This document shows, in pieces, positions 24,301 to 36,300 of a stretch of 64,000 nt of DNA (positions are counted from its first letter, which is position 1; the number at the start of each line of letters is the position of its first letter). Below the pieces are notes generated by a model. It worked only from the letters and a program-made list of their open reading frames with translations. It had not been told where the DNA came from and did not search any database. Origin of the DNA: Mesostigma viride (lineage: Eukaryota > Streptophyta > Mesostigmatophyceae > Mesostigmatales > Mesostigmataceae); assembly GCA_009746045.1 (NCBI GenBank), contig RPFO01000164.1, positions 4,004,765 to 4,068,764 of the forward strand. Reading direction: 5' to 3'. The translations under genes were made by a program, and so were the position numbers.

Positions 24301-27300
24301 CACGGTGACAGGTGCCAGTGATGTTGGTTGCGTCCCGATGGAGGCGAGCCTGCCGGTAAACAAACATTACTGTGATGATACATGTGATGATACATGTGGT
24401 GGTGACAGATACCAGAGATGGCAAACGCATCAGGGTGCAGGTGAGGCCGATAAAAAAAAAGAGTGGCAGGTAATGATGGCCATGCTGTTATGGGGGTGGG
24501 GCTGACAAAGTGTGACAGGTGACAACGATGGCGACCACAGCCGCAGCCGATGGGGGAGCTTTTTTCAAACCTGCGATGGAAGAAGTGACGGCATTGGGGA
24601 GGCAAAGTTGTCGACTGAGCTTTCCCGACATGAGCCTATGCATAGCTAATTGTGTGTGCTTGCCGTTGCCTTTGCTGGTCAGCTACTTACCCGAACACGG
24701 GCTTACTTAGAGCTGGCTATTTTCGCTTTACCTTGATCTTTTGCTCGTACACCTAGCACCCTGCATCCTCACCCTGCATCCCTTCATCTGGCGTGCCTGC
24801 CTTCTGGCTTGTGCCATCCCCTGCCCTGCCCACCGCCTCCTCCCCGACCCTTGCCCTGACCACCGCCACCTCCCTGACCCTTGCCCTGTCCACCGCCACC
24901 TCCCCAACCCCTGCCCTGCCCACCGCCACCTTCAACTTCATGGCCACCGTCACACTCACGCGCGCAGCTGAAGCGTACCGCTGACCCGGACGTCGTGCTG
25001 TCGTCGCTGTACAAGCACACGAGCCTGCAGGAGCGCATCAGCTGCAACATGGTCGCGTGAGTCTTTCCGCACCCGCAGCGTACTCATTCTGTACCCAAGG
25101 TGCATTCGTCCTGTTTTGAATGATACGCCTCACAGATCACTGTACAGTCATGAGGGGCACAACTAAAGGGAAAGACGAGGTAAAACGGAGCCTAGCAAAC
25201 AAATCTGATTCAAGGCACGGGTGATACCGAAAACAGCGGGCAATCCCATGCCGCTGCTGGCGGCCCATAGAGTACTCACCCGGCCCTGGATGGTTGGAAA
25301 GCCTCGATGCGTGTTTCACACTGACAAACTTGGTTTGTCACACTTTGATGCCCTGGGGGGGTTCCTGCGTATGTGTGTGTGTCGCATGACAGCATCGTCA
25401 ACGGGGAGCCATTGCGTGCGGGGCTGAAGGAGTACCTCCAGGTGAGCCCGTCGCCGAGCTGGGCCAAGGGTGGGCAAATATACGCCGCTTCACTTAACAG
25501 CTGCAGCTGGACCAATAGGCAAAGCTGGGCCAAAGGTGTCATTGGTCCAAGCATCGTAGCTGGGCCATGCAGGAGAAAGCGCTGAGCCATGCGCTGCCGC
25601 GCTATTTCCCAGGATCCCACGATGGCTTTGCAGCTTCGTGCATTATTCGTGCGGGCACGCGTGCCAACAGGCGCGTGACTATGTGGTGGACAGACGCTGT
25701 GCAGAGGCATGGTGTTGCATCTGAATGCCTTTTTCAGCAACTGCATTGGCCGCATGCTGTAGGTATGCGTCTGTGTGCAGCTTTGGGTCATGTCTTGGAC
25801 CCCCGGGGACCTGCTCGATGAAGTGTAGGGCGTATGTTGCACGATTAGGTTGAGGGTTAAGAAACCTGTTCTGGGTGTAACACGCTAGTCACGACAAGGC
25901 ACCCTTTTGTACTAGAACTACACACAGCTTTGAGAGGGTAACTTCGCGGCGGTGGTACTATGTCAGGGGTGCTGTTTGCCGAGCAAGCACCACCTAGACC
26001 TGATAGCTGCCCTGATAGCAGCCCTGATAGCAGCCCCGAAAGGGTGGTCGCACCTCGATCTGCCGTCGTTATGCGCCTGTCACGGCCCCCTTCCCGACTT
26101 GCTGTTTGCCCTGGGCCCCTTTTGATGACCTGTGTAAGCTGCTGTGGGTGTCGGTGCTGCGCTGTTTACCCTGGGCGATCGCCTATGATTTGTGTGTGCA
26201 TCCTCTCCTGTGCAGCACTTCTTGGACTTCCGGATCGAGTGCGTGGAGAAGCGCACTCGGTTCGACCTGGGCAAGGCGCAGGAGAAGCTGCACAATGTGC
26301 AGGTACGAGGGGGGCACACAACAACTTAGCCACATACGGTACCTCGTGCTCCAAGAGCAAAGAGCAAAGAACACGCATGAGCAAAGAGCAAAGAACACGC
26401 AAGAGCAAAGAGGGGGTAAGCCGGTAAAGAGCGGGGACTTCGGCGAGAGTCGTGCAGGCAAAAGGGGGGATGGTTGCACGCTTGTCCATGAGGCATGTGA
26501 CGGTGGGGCGAGTCTTCGCCATGTGCAATCACACGGCGTCTTGATCTTGTGCAGGTAGTCGGCACATGCGGAGGCAGCCTTGCAGGTAAATGTAATGTAT
26601 GTCTCGACAAGCTTCCCCCGTATAACCCGCACGTGCTCTACCTGATCGCTCTGCATTCACTCGCTGCCAGAACACGGCATGCCACATGACGCGCTGGTTG
26701 CCCGCGCTGGATGGCGCCTGCGTTTGCGTGTGCAGGGCCTCCTGGGTGTGCTGCGTTCTCTTGACGCCATCATCGCTTGCCTTATAGTATAGCCTTGCCT
26801 CACTATTCCCCCAGCTTGTATAGTATATGCCCTGCCTCATACTACCCCAGCTTGCCTTATAGTATAGCCTTGCCTCACTATTCCCCCAGCTTGTATAGTA
26901 TATGCCCTGCCTCATAGTACCCCAGCTTATAGTATAGCCTTGCCTCACTATTCCCCCAGCTTGTATAGTATATGCCCTGCCTCATACTACCCCAGCTTGC
27001 CTTATAGTATAGCCTTGCCTCACTATTCCCCCAGCTTGTATAGTATATGCCCTGCCTCATACTACCCCAGCTTGCCTTATAGTAAAGCCTTGCCTCACTA
27101 TTCCCCCAGCTTGTATAGTATATGCCCTGCCTCATAGTACCCCAGCTTGCCTTACTGTATATACCTTTCCTCATTCCTCCCCCACCTTGCACGGCACCTG
27201 TGTGTGTGCAGGGCTTCCTCATCGCGCTGCGCTCCCTGGACGCCATCATCGCACTCATCCGCGGGTCCAAGGACACGGCCGCCGCCGCGCAGGCGCTTAT

Positions 27301-30300
27301 GGCCAGTACGTATAGTATACTGGCATTGTAGAGTGGGCAAAGAGGACTGGGGTGGCAGGGGTGCAGTATGCCAGTCTCATCAATCGACCTATCGGGGAGA
27401 CAAGAAGCTGGGGCTGGTAGGTGAGCTGCAAGGATTGGCCTGTCTGGGTGTGGGGGTAGCTTAGGGCTGGGGGCTATGTGAGCTGGCATTAAGGAGTGGA
27501 GTGACTAGGGCCTGGTTGGCCCGCTGGCATTCGGCGTGTATGGAGTGGAGAAGCCGGGGGACGCTTTCCGTTTTGCCAGTAGCTGGTTTGCTTGCCTTGG
27601 AGTGGAGAAGTGGGGGCATGGTGAGCAATCTGCAATTGGCTTGTCTAAGTATGTTGAGTGGCTGCGGGCTGGTGTTCACAGAGCCATGGAGTTGAGTAGC
27701 TAGGGGCATTTTACTTGTTGCAGAAGCTGCTGTGGCGGATCAAATTTGGATGGCCCACACCAAAAGATCAGATGCCTTTGATGAGTGTGCATGGGTACCT
27801 GCCTCATCAGCATTGTTCACACTAAAACGTTTTCACCTTGTGAATTGCCCTGCCCATGCCCCCCGGCAGACAATGGGTGGTGGGTTCAATCTTGTCAGGA
27901 TGGTTCGCGTACGCCAGTGCCTCTTGTCTAATGTTAGCAAGAACACAACACCTACCCACCTGCATATGTCCCCCGGCCAAGTTGGTGTATTGGCACGGCA
28001 GTAGGGGGGGTGATGTGTCACTTGTACCTGGTGTGTTTCAATGCTCGCAGTCGCTTCTAGAAGGGCGAACGGTCTTTCCCAGGGCTCCACGGCTCCAGCG
28101 GCGAATTTCAGCCTCCTGTGGCAGCTATGCAGCCACACTTGCGGACAGAACTGCCGCGCCATGTATATTTTTCCTTTATATTATAGTAGTATCATATCTT
28201 TTTCCTTTATAGTATAGTAGTATCATATTTTTTTCCTTTATAGTATAGTAGTATCATATTTGCCCGCGCTCCACGGCGGCTCGCTAGCCCCCCTCCCCCC
28301 CACACACACATCATCTTCTTGGTCCTTGCCTCTGTGCATCTGTGTAGTCCCCATGCCATGGCCTGCAAGCTTGTTTCCTTGTGTTGTAACACCCCCCATG
28401 CCCGTATGCTATGGCATGCTTCCCCAACCCCTCCTTCGCCCTTTTACCCTGTTCTCCTTGCTCGTGCGTCGGCGTCGGCCGCAGGCCATGGGATTAGCCA
28501 GGTGCAAGCCGACAGCCCGAAGCCCTAAAACCTGAACCCTACCACCCAAACCCTAAGCATCCTGGGCACGTTTCCCCCATGCTGCCTCTCCGCTGACTAT
28601 CCGCTTCCCTCTTTTTTTCCCCTTGTTATTTGTTTGTGTTCTTTCTCCGCAGGCCACGGGCTGAGCCAGGTGCAGGCCGACAGCGTCCTGGGCATGCCCC
28701 TGCGGCGGCTCACGTCGCTTGAGGTGAGGCCACGTGGCGGTGGACAAATGTCATGGGGTGTGAAATGCTGTGGTGCTCGGTGCAGGTTATGCTAGCTGCT
28801 TTATGCAGACCAGCATCTGCCACCAGCATGTAGCCTGTTGTCTGGGATGAGCGTGGGACGGGCCGCGAGCAAATAGGTATCAGCATGCGATCCGAGAGGT
28901 AGCATGGTATGTTTGTCCCGGGTGAGATGTTTAGGGTTTGGGGGCTTAGGGTTTAGGGTTTAGGGTTTAGGGTTTAGGGTTTAGGGTGAGGTGTGCCTGC
29001 CATTGCTCCACAATGCGGCTGCGGACCCCCCTCTGTGTTATGATGCTTGCCCGCTCTGCCCCTGCTCTCTTTTTTTTGCATGGCATCGCTCTCCCCACGC
29101 CTCTTGGGACAAGCGGAACAAGCCCGCCGCCATGCCGCCAAACGTCACCGCATCTTGGTCCCATTTTATATTCCTTACTATCAGGTCATTATTGTGTTAC
29201 TTTTGTTTTTTTGCGAAATTTTACCTGTTTTCTAGTCTCTGCCAAACACACACATGGTGAGAATGCCATGGCCCATGCCATGGCCCACGCATTTGTCCGG
29301 ATGCACAGTCATTTGATTTACTTTAGATATGTTGTAATAGTTTACCAAGGCGGATTTCCATGAACTCCTGACGTACACATGCAGGAGGAGCGCCTAAAGA
29401 AGGAGGCCGCGGAGCTGACGGCCACCATCTCCAACCTGGAGGACATTTTGGCCAACCGCTCACGTGTGCTGACGGTGAGCCCTCGATCTGTCGGTGGCTC
29501 ACCACAAATTGGTCACATACTGGTCACATACTGGTCACATACTGGTCACGTACTGGTCACATACTGGTCACATACTGGCCACATACTGGTCACATACTGG
29601 TCACATACTGGTCAGATACAGGCCACATACTGGCCACATGCTGGTCACATACTGGTCACATACTGGCCACATACTGGCCACATACTGGCCACATACTGGT
29701 CACATACTGGTCACATGCTGGTCACATACTGGTCACATACTGGTCCACTGGCCACATACTGGCCACATACTGGCCACATACTGGTCACATACTGGTCACA
29801 TACTGGCCACATACTGGCCACATACTGGCCACATACTGGTCACAGACTGGTCACATACTGGCCACATACTGGTCACATACTGGTCACATACTGGCCACAT
29901 ACTGGCCACATACTGGTCACATAGTGGTTGTGGCTGCATCTGTCGTTGTGGTGGCTGTGTTCATCGCAAGGGCTGTGTTTGTCGTGAGCCACCGGGTGCG
30001 GGTGCATTGTGATGGGTACATGTATTGTGATGGCTATGTGCACTGTGATGGTTGTGTGCCCTGCCATGCTCACGTTTACTTGAATGGCCTGTGTGTGTTG
30101 CGGCCCACCACGGTGCAGATCATCCAAGCGGAGGCGCGTGAGCTGGCGAAGAAGCACGGGTCGCCGCGGCGTACCGAAATAAGCTCGCAGGTGGAGGAGG
30201 AGATCACGGAGATGGAGGTGACGCCCAACGACGCAAGCATTGTGGTGAGTGGCACTTCGGTCATCGAAGTCAGCCAGCATCGTGGTGGGGGGGTGATGCA

Positions 30301-33300
30301 GGTGACGCCCAACGACCCCAGTATCGTGTTGAGTGGTACCTGGAGGCGGTTGGTCATCTACGTCAGCCAGCACCGTGGTGAGTGGGTTGTGGCATGTGAC
30401 CAATGACGCCAGCATCAGTGCGAGTGGGTGAGCCATGCATTTTGATGAATAGAGGGGCTCCTTCCAGCAACCACATGGGCGCACTTGCGGTGCTGGTGGT
30501 GGTGAGCGTGGTTGCTCTATTATAAGTACAGGCAGACGGCCCATTTTGTCTCCCTTGCGAGCGCGCCCCCCCATGCCGGGATGCGGCATGGCTGGCAGTC
30601 AGGAGCAAGAATGGAGCGGCAAAGGTACCATGATGGAGGAATGCTCGAGAGTTGCGCAGCAGGATGAAAAAAGAGAGGCATGGTACGGCCTCACATTGTC
30701 TCGTGCCACGGCTGAAGCCTCTCATGCATCTCCCTTGGCTTGCCGCAGGGCGCGACCCTATCTGCGCATCAAGTGTCTTCTCTCGCCCGCCACCTCCACC
30801 CCACCCCACCCCACCCCCCGATGTGCCCAGGTGCTGAGCAAGAAGGGCTACATCAAGCGTATGCCAGAAGACACGTTTGCGACGCAGGGCCGGAGAACGC
30901 AGGGCAAGGGCTCATCCCCCATGAAAACGGACGACATCTTGTCGCAGGTGTTTGTGGCGCGCAACCACGACACCATCTTCTTCTTCAGGTGAGCCAACAT
31001 GCATGCCCCGTCTCACATGCTCATGTGTCGGCGCTCCCACTCCTAGGCTTGGCGATACCGTGACCTTCCGTTGAGCTCGTACGGCACCTGAAATATGCTT
31101 TCCTCTGGTGTGATGAGAACCACTGGCTCCCAGTCGCGCTATTTGTTCCTGCAGGTTAACCACCACGGTCTATTCCTCAGGCTCAGCTTTCATAGGGTCG
31201 GGTTTCCTTCGGTGTTGGGTGAGGGCACATGCATGCCTTTTGTCCCACAAAAAGTCGGCTGTGAGCTGCCATACCTAGGCTTGCACACGGTATCTAGGGT
31301 GTAACTCAGGTTGTTGTCCTGCACGTCTGTGATGAGCTTGCTTGCCCACTCTTCAGCGGGGGGGGGGAAAGCGTATGGCATCACGTGTGAGATATAACAG
31401 CCGTAAACGGTCCTGCATGCGTGGGGTGCGCCCGTGGTTATCGTGCATGTGCTTTTGCCTGACGTCCAGCGCGCGGGGCAAGGTGTACGGCATCAAGGGC
31501 TACAAGGTGCCTCAGGCCTCACGCACGGCGGCGGGCGTGCCACTCATCCAGGTACTCATCCACAACTGCCTATCCCAACAAGCATCCTGGTGGCATCCTA
31601 ACAAGCACCCACTCCTGAAGCTGCGCCACCCAAGGATGCTGGCTCCCTATCAGTCGCCAGCCCCCTGGAAGGAAGGAGGGAGGGAGGGAGGGAGGGAGGG
31701 AGGGAGGGAGGGAGGGAGGGAGGGAGGGAGGGAGGGAGGGAGGGAGGGAGGGAGGGAGGGAGGGAGGGAGGGAGGGAGGGAGGGAGGGAGGGAGGGAGGG
31801 AGGAGGGAGGGAGGGAGGGAGGAGGGAGGGAGGAGGGAGGGAGGGAGGGGAGGGAGGGAGGGAGGGAGGGAGGGAGGGAGGGAAGGAAGGAAGGAAGGAA
31901 GGAAGGAAGGAAGGAAGGAAGGAAGGAAGGAAGGAAGGAAGGAAGGAAGGAAGGAAGGAAGGAAGGAAGGAAGGAAGGAAGGAAGGAAGGAAGGAAGGAA
32001 GGAAGGAAGGAATCTCCAGCAGTTCCAAATAATATCGCTCCCCCCCCACCCATTATCCACCTAACACACGGTGGCACGCTGCAGGTGCTGAGCGGCCTGC
32101 AGCCCGACGACGTCATCACGGCGGTGCTCCCCATCAGCGCGTTTGCGAAGGACGACTTCCTTGTCATGCTCACGCGCAACGGCGTGATCAAGAAGACTTC
32201 CCTGCAGGTGTTCGAGAACATCAGGGCCAGCGGGCTGATCGCCATCGGGCTGGTGGGTGTGCTGGCAGAACTTGGGGGTGAAATTCTTTGCTGGCAGCGT
32301 CTTGGCGTAATTCTTTGGTGGGTGCCATGGCAAGCCGAGCTGTCTTCCGTAAGAGTGTTGGCTATCGCGTGGCCAGCCGTCCATTTTTTACTAGGCTGTC
32401 ATACATATGCTGTAGCTTGGCAAGGCAACCATATGATATAAGGCTGTCGTACATATGCTGTAGCTTGGCAAGTCGACCATATGATATAAGGCTGTCATAC
32501 ATATGCTGTAGCTTGGCAAGGCAACCATATGATATAAGGCTGTCATACATATGCTGTAGCTTGGCAAGGCAACCATGTGATATAAGGCTGTCATAGTTCC
32601 ACCTCCATTCATTTCCATCATCCTCAACGACTCGACAAACGCGGATAAGTTAACAGCAGGCTCCGTGGTCCGGATTCCCCATATTTCAGGCATGCGCTGG
32701 TTGTCTCTTTGATATATATATTACTGCAGTACATGCTATGTGTATGTTGCAACTGCTGTAGTACATGCTATATGTATGTTGCAACTGCTGTAGTACATGC
32801 TATATGTATGTTGCAACTGCTGTAGTACATGCTATATGTATGTTGCAACTGCTGTAGTACATGCTATATGTATGTTGCAACTGCTGTAGTACATGCTATA
32901 TGTATGTTGCAACTGCTGTAGTACATGCTATATGTATGTTGCAACTGCTGTAGTACATGCTATATGTATGTTGCAACTGCTGTAGTACATGCTATATGTA
33001 TGTTGCAACTGCTGTAGTACATGCTATATGTATGTTGCAACTGCTGTAGTACATGCTATATGTATGTTGCAACTGCTGTAGTACATGCTATATGTATGTT
33101 GCAACTGCTGTAGTACATGCTATATGTATGTTGCAACTGCTGTAGTACATGCTATATGTATGTTGCAACTGCTGTAGTACATGCCATATTAAATTAAATT
33201 ATAACATGCCTCCGTGGGGAGATCATGTAGCAACTGCTGTAGTACATACTATATGTATGTTGCAACTGCTGTAGTACATGCTATATGTATGTTGCAACTG

Positions 33301-36300
33301 CTGTAGTACATGCTATATGTATGTTGCAACTGCTGTAGTGCATGCCATATGTATGTTGCATGCCACTCTCACCCCTGTAATTGATCGTTCCCCATGAAGA
33401 TACGCTAGTAGTAGTATATTCTATAGCTTGGCATGGCAAGGGTTATATAAGAGACTTGGATCCCGAATGGAAGTTCTGGTGGCCTGGCTACCAGTCGTGG
33501 GATGATGTGGAGCCATCTGTGTTGTGGGGTTGTGAGTAGCGGGGCCTGAAACACAGATGAGAAATACAGCCCCAGTTGTGTGGAAAGGGCAGGGCCATGC
33601 TCTCGCGGACGCCAGACTCATGATGGGCTCAGGGGATGACCGATTGTGGACGCGTGGCCTTGCCAATGACACTCTTTGTTCCCGCTCCTGGCTGGACGCA
33701 TGGTCGCCATCACGCTCCTCTATTTGCTGATGAGTTGGCTTGGGAGCCTCGTGTGGGCTTTCGGAATCCCTCATCCATCGTGTCACATGTCCTACCAGCC
33801 ATGCCCACGAGATGTGTGCGCAAGGATGCCCTGTTGAATTATGGCGTGTTGGGTGTGCCCCCTTGAGGGCGACCTTACGTGCATTGTGGTATGGAGTGAG
33901 TTGTGTGCACAAACTTCACTTACGTTGTGCACGGCCTCTTGTGCGCGGTCTTCTGTGCGGCGCGATGCGGATTATAGTGTGATTATAGTGTTATCTGATC
34001 TGTGCCCTGATCAGTATCTGTAACCTTATCTGATGCATACGGCATCATGTGCGGGGTGTCCTGCGTCATTCGCTACTAGCATGCATGGGTGCGCACAGGA
34101 CCAAGGTGACTTCATTGCCTGATGTCATGATAGCGCACTGACCTTGTGCTGTGAAGTGCTTTGTGTGCATGGCCTTGCGTGCCTGGTCTTACCCCTGGGT
34201 GGTCACACGCAGGACCCCGGTGACCAGCTGCTGTGGGTGCAGCAGGCGACGGAGGAGGACTCCATTATCATCGCATCCAGCTTGGGGCAGCTCATCCACT
34301 TCAAGCTCGACGCCGAGCAGGTGGGTTTGCGTTGGTGGAATGTGGACCAGGCGGGTGATGGGGACGTGCAAGTCAGAGCAGGTGAACGGTGTGGACGGAC
34401 ATGGAGCAGGTGCGGGATGTTGAATATGTTGAGTATGGGGAATTGAAAAGTGGGGACTGAATAAGTCGAAAATGGAGTGGGTGAGGGAGATGGAATAAGA
34501 AGCTTGATGAAGACGTCAGAGCGGGCAAGTGGTGCAAAAGGGATGTGGAGCATGCAGGTGGTGCTTAGGAAATCAGGGCAGGTGAATGGTGCTGATGGAG
34601 TACGGAGCAGAGAATATGTAGCTGCCACTAAACCACAGCATCACCCCTGGCTTACAGCATCACAACTGTTGGGATGCTGGTCCTACCACGACCACCTACC
34701 ACGACCACCTACCACGACCACCTACCACAGTCACCTACCACAACCACTACGACGGTTGCGTGCCTCAGTCCTTTTCTCCCTGTCCTAAAACCTGGAATCC
34801 TCTGGTCCCCTTCTCCCGGTCCTACCACCTGTAACCCTCTGGTCCCCTTCTCCCGGTGCTACCACCTGTAACCCTCTGGTCCCCTTCTCCCGGTGCTACC
34901 ACCTGTAACCCTCTGGTCCCCTTCTCCCGGTCCTACCACCTGCAATCCTCTGGCCCACGATTGGTATGGTTCCATGCCCCGACTGCTCTCCTCGCCGTGT
35001 GGCAGGTCCGTGCACTGGCCCGCAACTCGCGCGGCGTGCGCGCGATGAAGCTCAGGGACGGTGCAGTCGTGGTGGGCATGGACGTGCTGCGCAAGGACGC
35101 GGTCGACAGCCTTAAGTGAGCGAGCCGCAATCTTTTTTTCCCCTTTGAATTGATCATGCCCTCGTCGATGCCCTCTTACGGCCTCAAGGGAGCCAACCGC
35201 TACTGTCTTTTCTATGCCCGATGACCGCCCACAGTGAGCACACAGGTTTTATGCCCGATGACTGCCCACAGTGAGCACCTTTTTTCGTATTCTTGAAACA
35301 GATACGTTTTGTTCTTTTCTTGAGTGCGCATACCTCACTGATGCCCGTGTCCGCTCTCCTCGTTGGCCATGTGTGAGCTCTGCAGTCCAGTGCTGGGACG
35401 TGGCAGTGTGTCCTTGAATGCAGACAGTTTGATGCACGCCATCGGATGCACGTACTTTGTATGATGCCACGCTGTTGCAGCGGCCCTGCAAACGTGCAAA
35501 GGTTCTGCTCAAGGCCCGATACGTCCTGCTGACAGCGAGCGTGGCGGTATCTGAGCGCCACATGGACAATGCTTATTTCTAATCCTCTGCGAGCCATGCT
35601 TGCTGCCGTGTTCATGCTGACCATGTTGTCCTCTTTCCCTCCCTCCCTCCCTCCCTCCCTCCCTCCCACCCTCGCTCCCTCCCTCCCTCCCTCCCTCCCT
35701 CCCTCCCTCCCTCCCTCCCTCCCTCCCTCCCTCCCTCCCCCTCCCTCCCTCCCTCCCTCCTCCCTCCCCCTCCCCCTCCCTCCCTCCTCCCTCCCTCCCT
35801 CCCTCCCTCCCTCCCTCCCTCCCTCCCTCCCTCCCTCCCTCCCTCCCTCCCTCCCTCCCTCCCTCCCTCCCTCCCTCCCTCCCTCCCTCCCTCCCTCCCT
35901 CCCTCCCTCCCTCCCTGCTGCCTGGCTCGCAGGCAGAACGGCATGGAGGGCCCCTGGGTGCTCACCGTGACGGCTGCTGGCTACGGCAAGCGCGTGCACA
36001 TCGATGAGTTCCCCACGCAGAACCGAGGCCATATGGGGCGCGGTGTGGCCACGGTGGGGCTTAATTCTTTTAGCTGACAAAGCGCTATAGTGAACCCTAA
36101 TTGCGAACGAACGAACAAACTGTGTGTGATGAGTGACAGTGGGCCGTGCCACTGGTCCAGGCGGGATGGTGCCAGCATGTGGATGCATACACAGGTACCG
36201 AAGTAGTGAAACCAGCCTAGTCAAAGAACAGAAATGGTGGGACAGGGGGGCGTCCGGTAGCCCAGGCAAGCGCCGCAGTGCAGGGCAGCTGGGCGTGTGC

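Noticed and set aside
29379-30012. Frames with [11 protein letters not shown] repeats as a repeat protein
   Set aside because: An 11-bp minisatellite read in different frames; it lies between gyrA exons 15 and 16.
31570-32245. Frames of 136-240 residues rich in GREG or PSFL
   Set aside because: Translations of the purine tract in gyrA intron 18.
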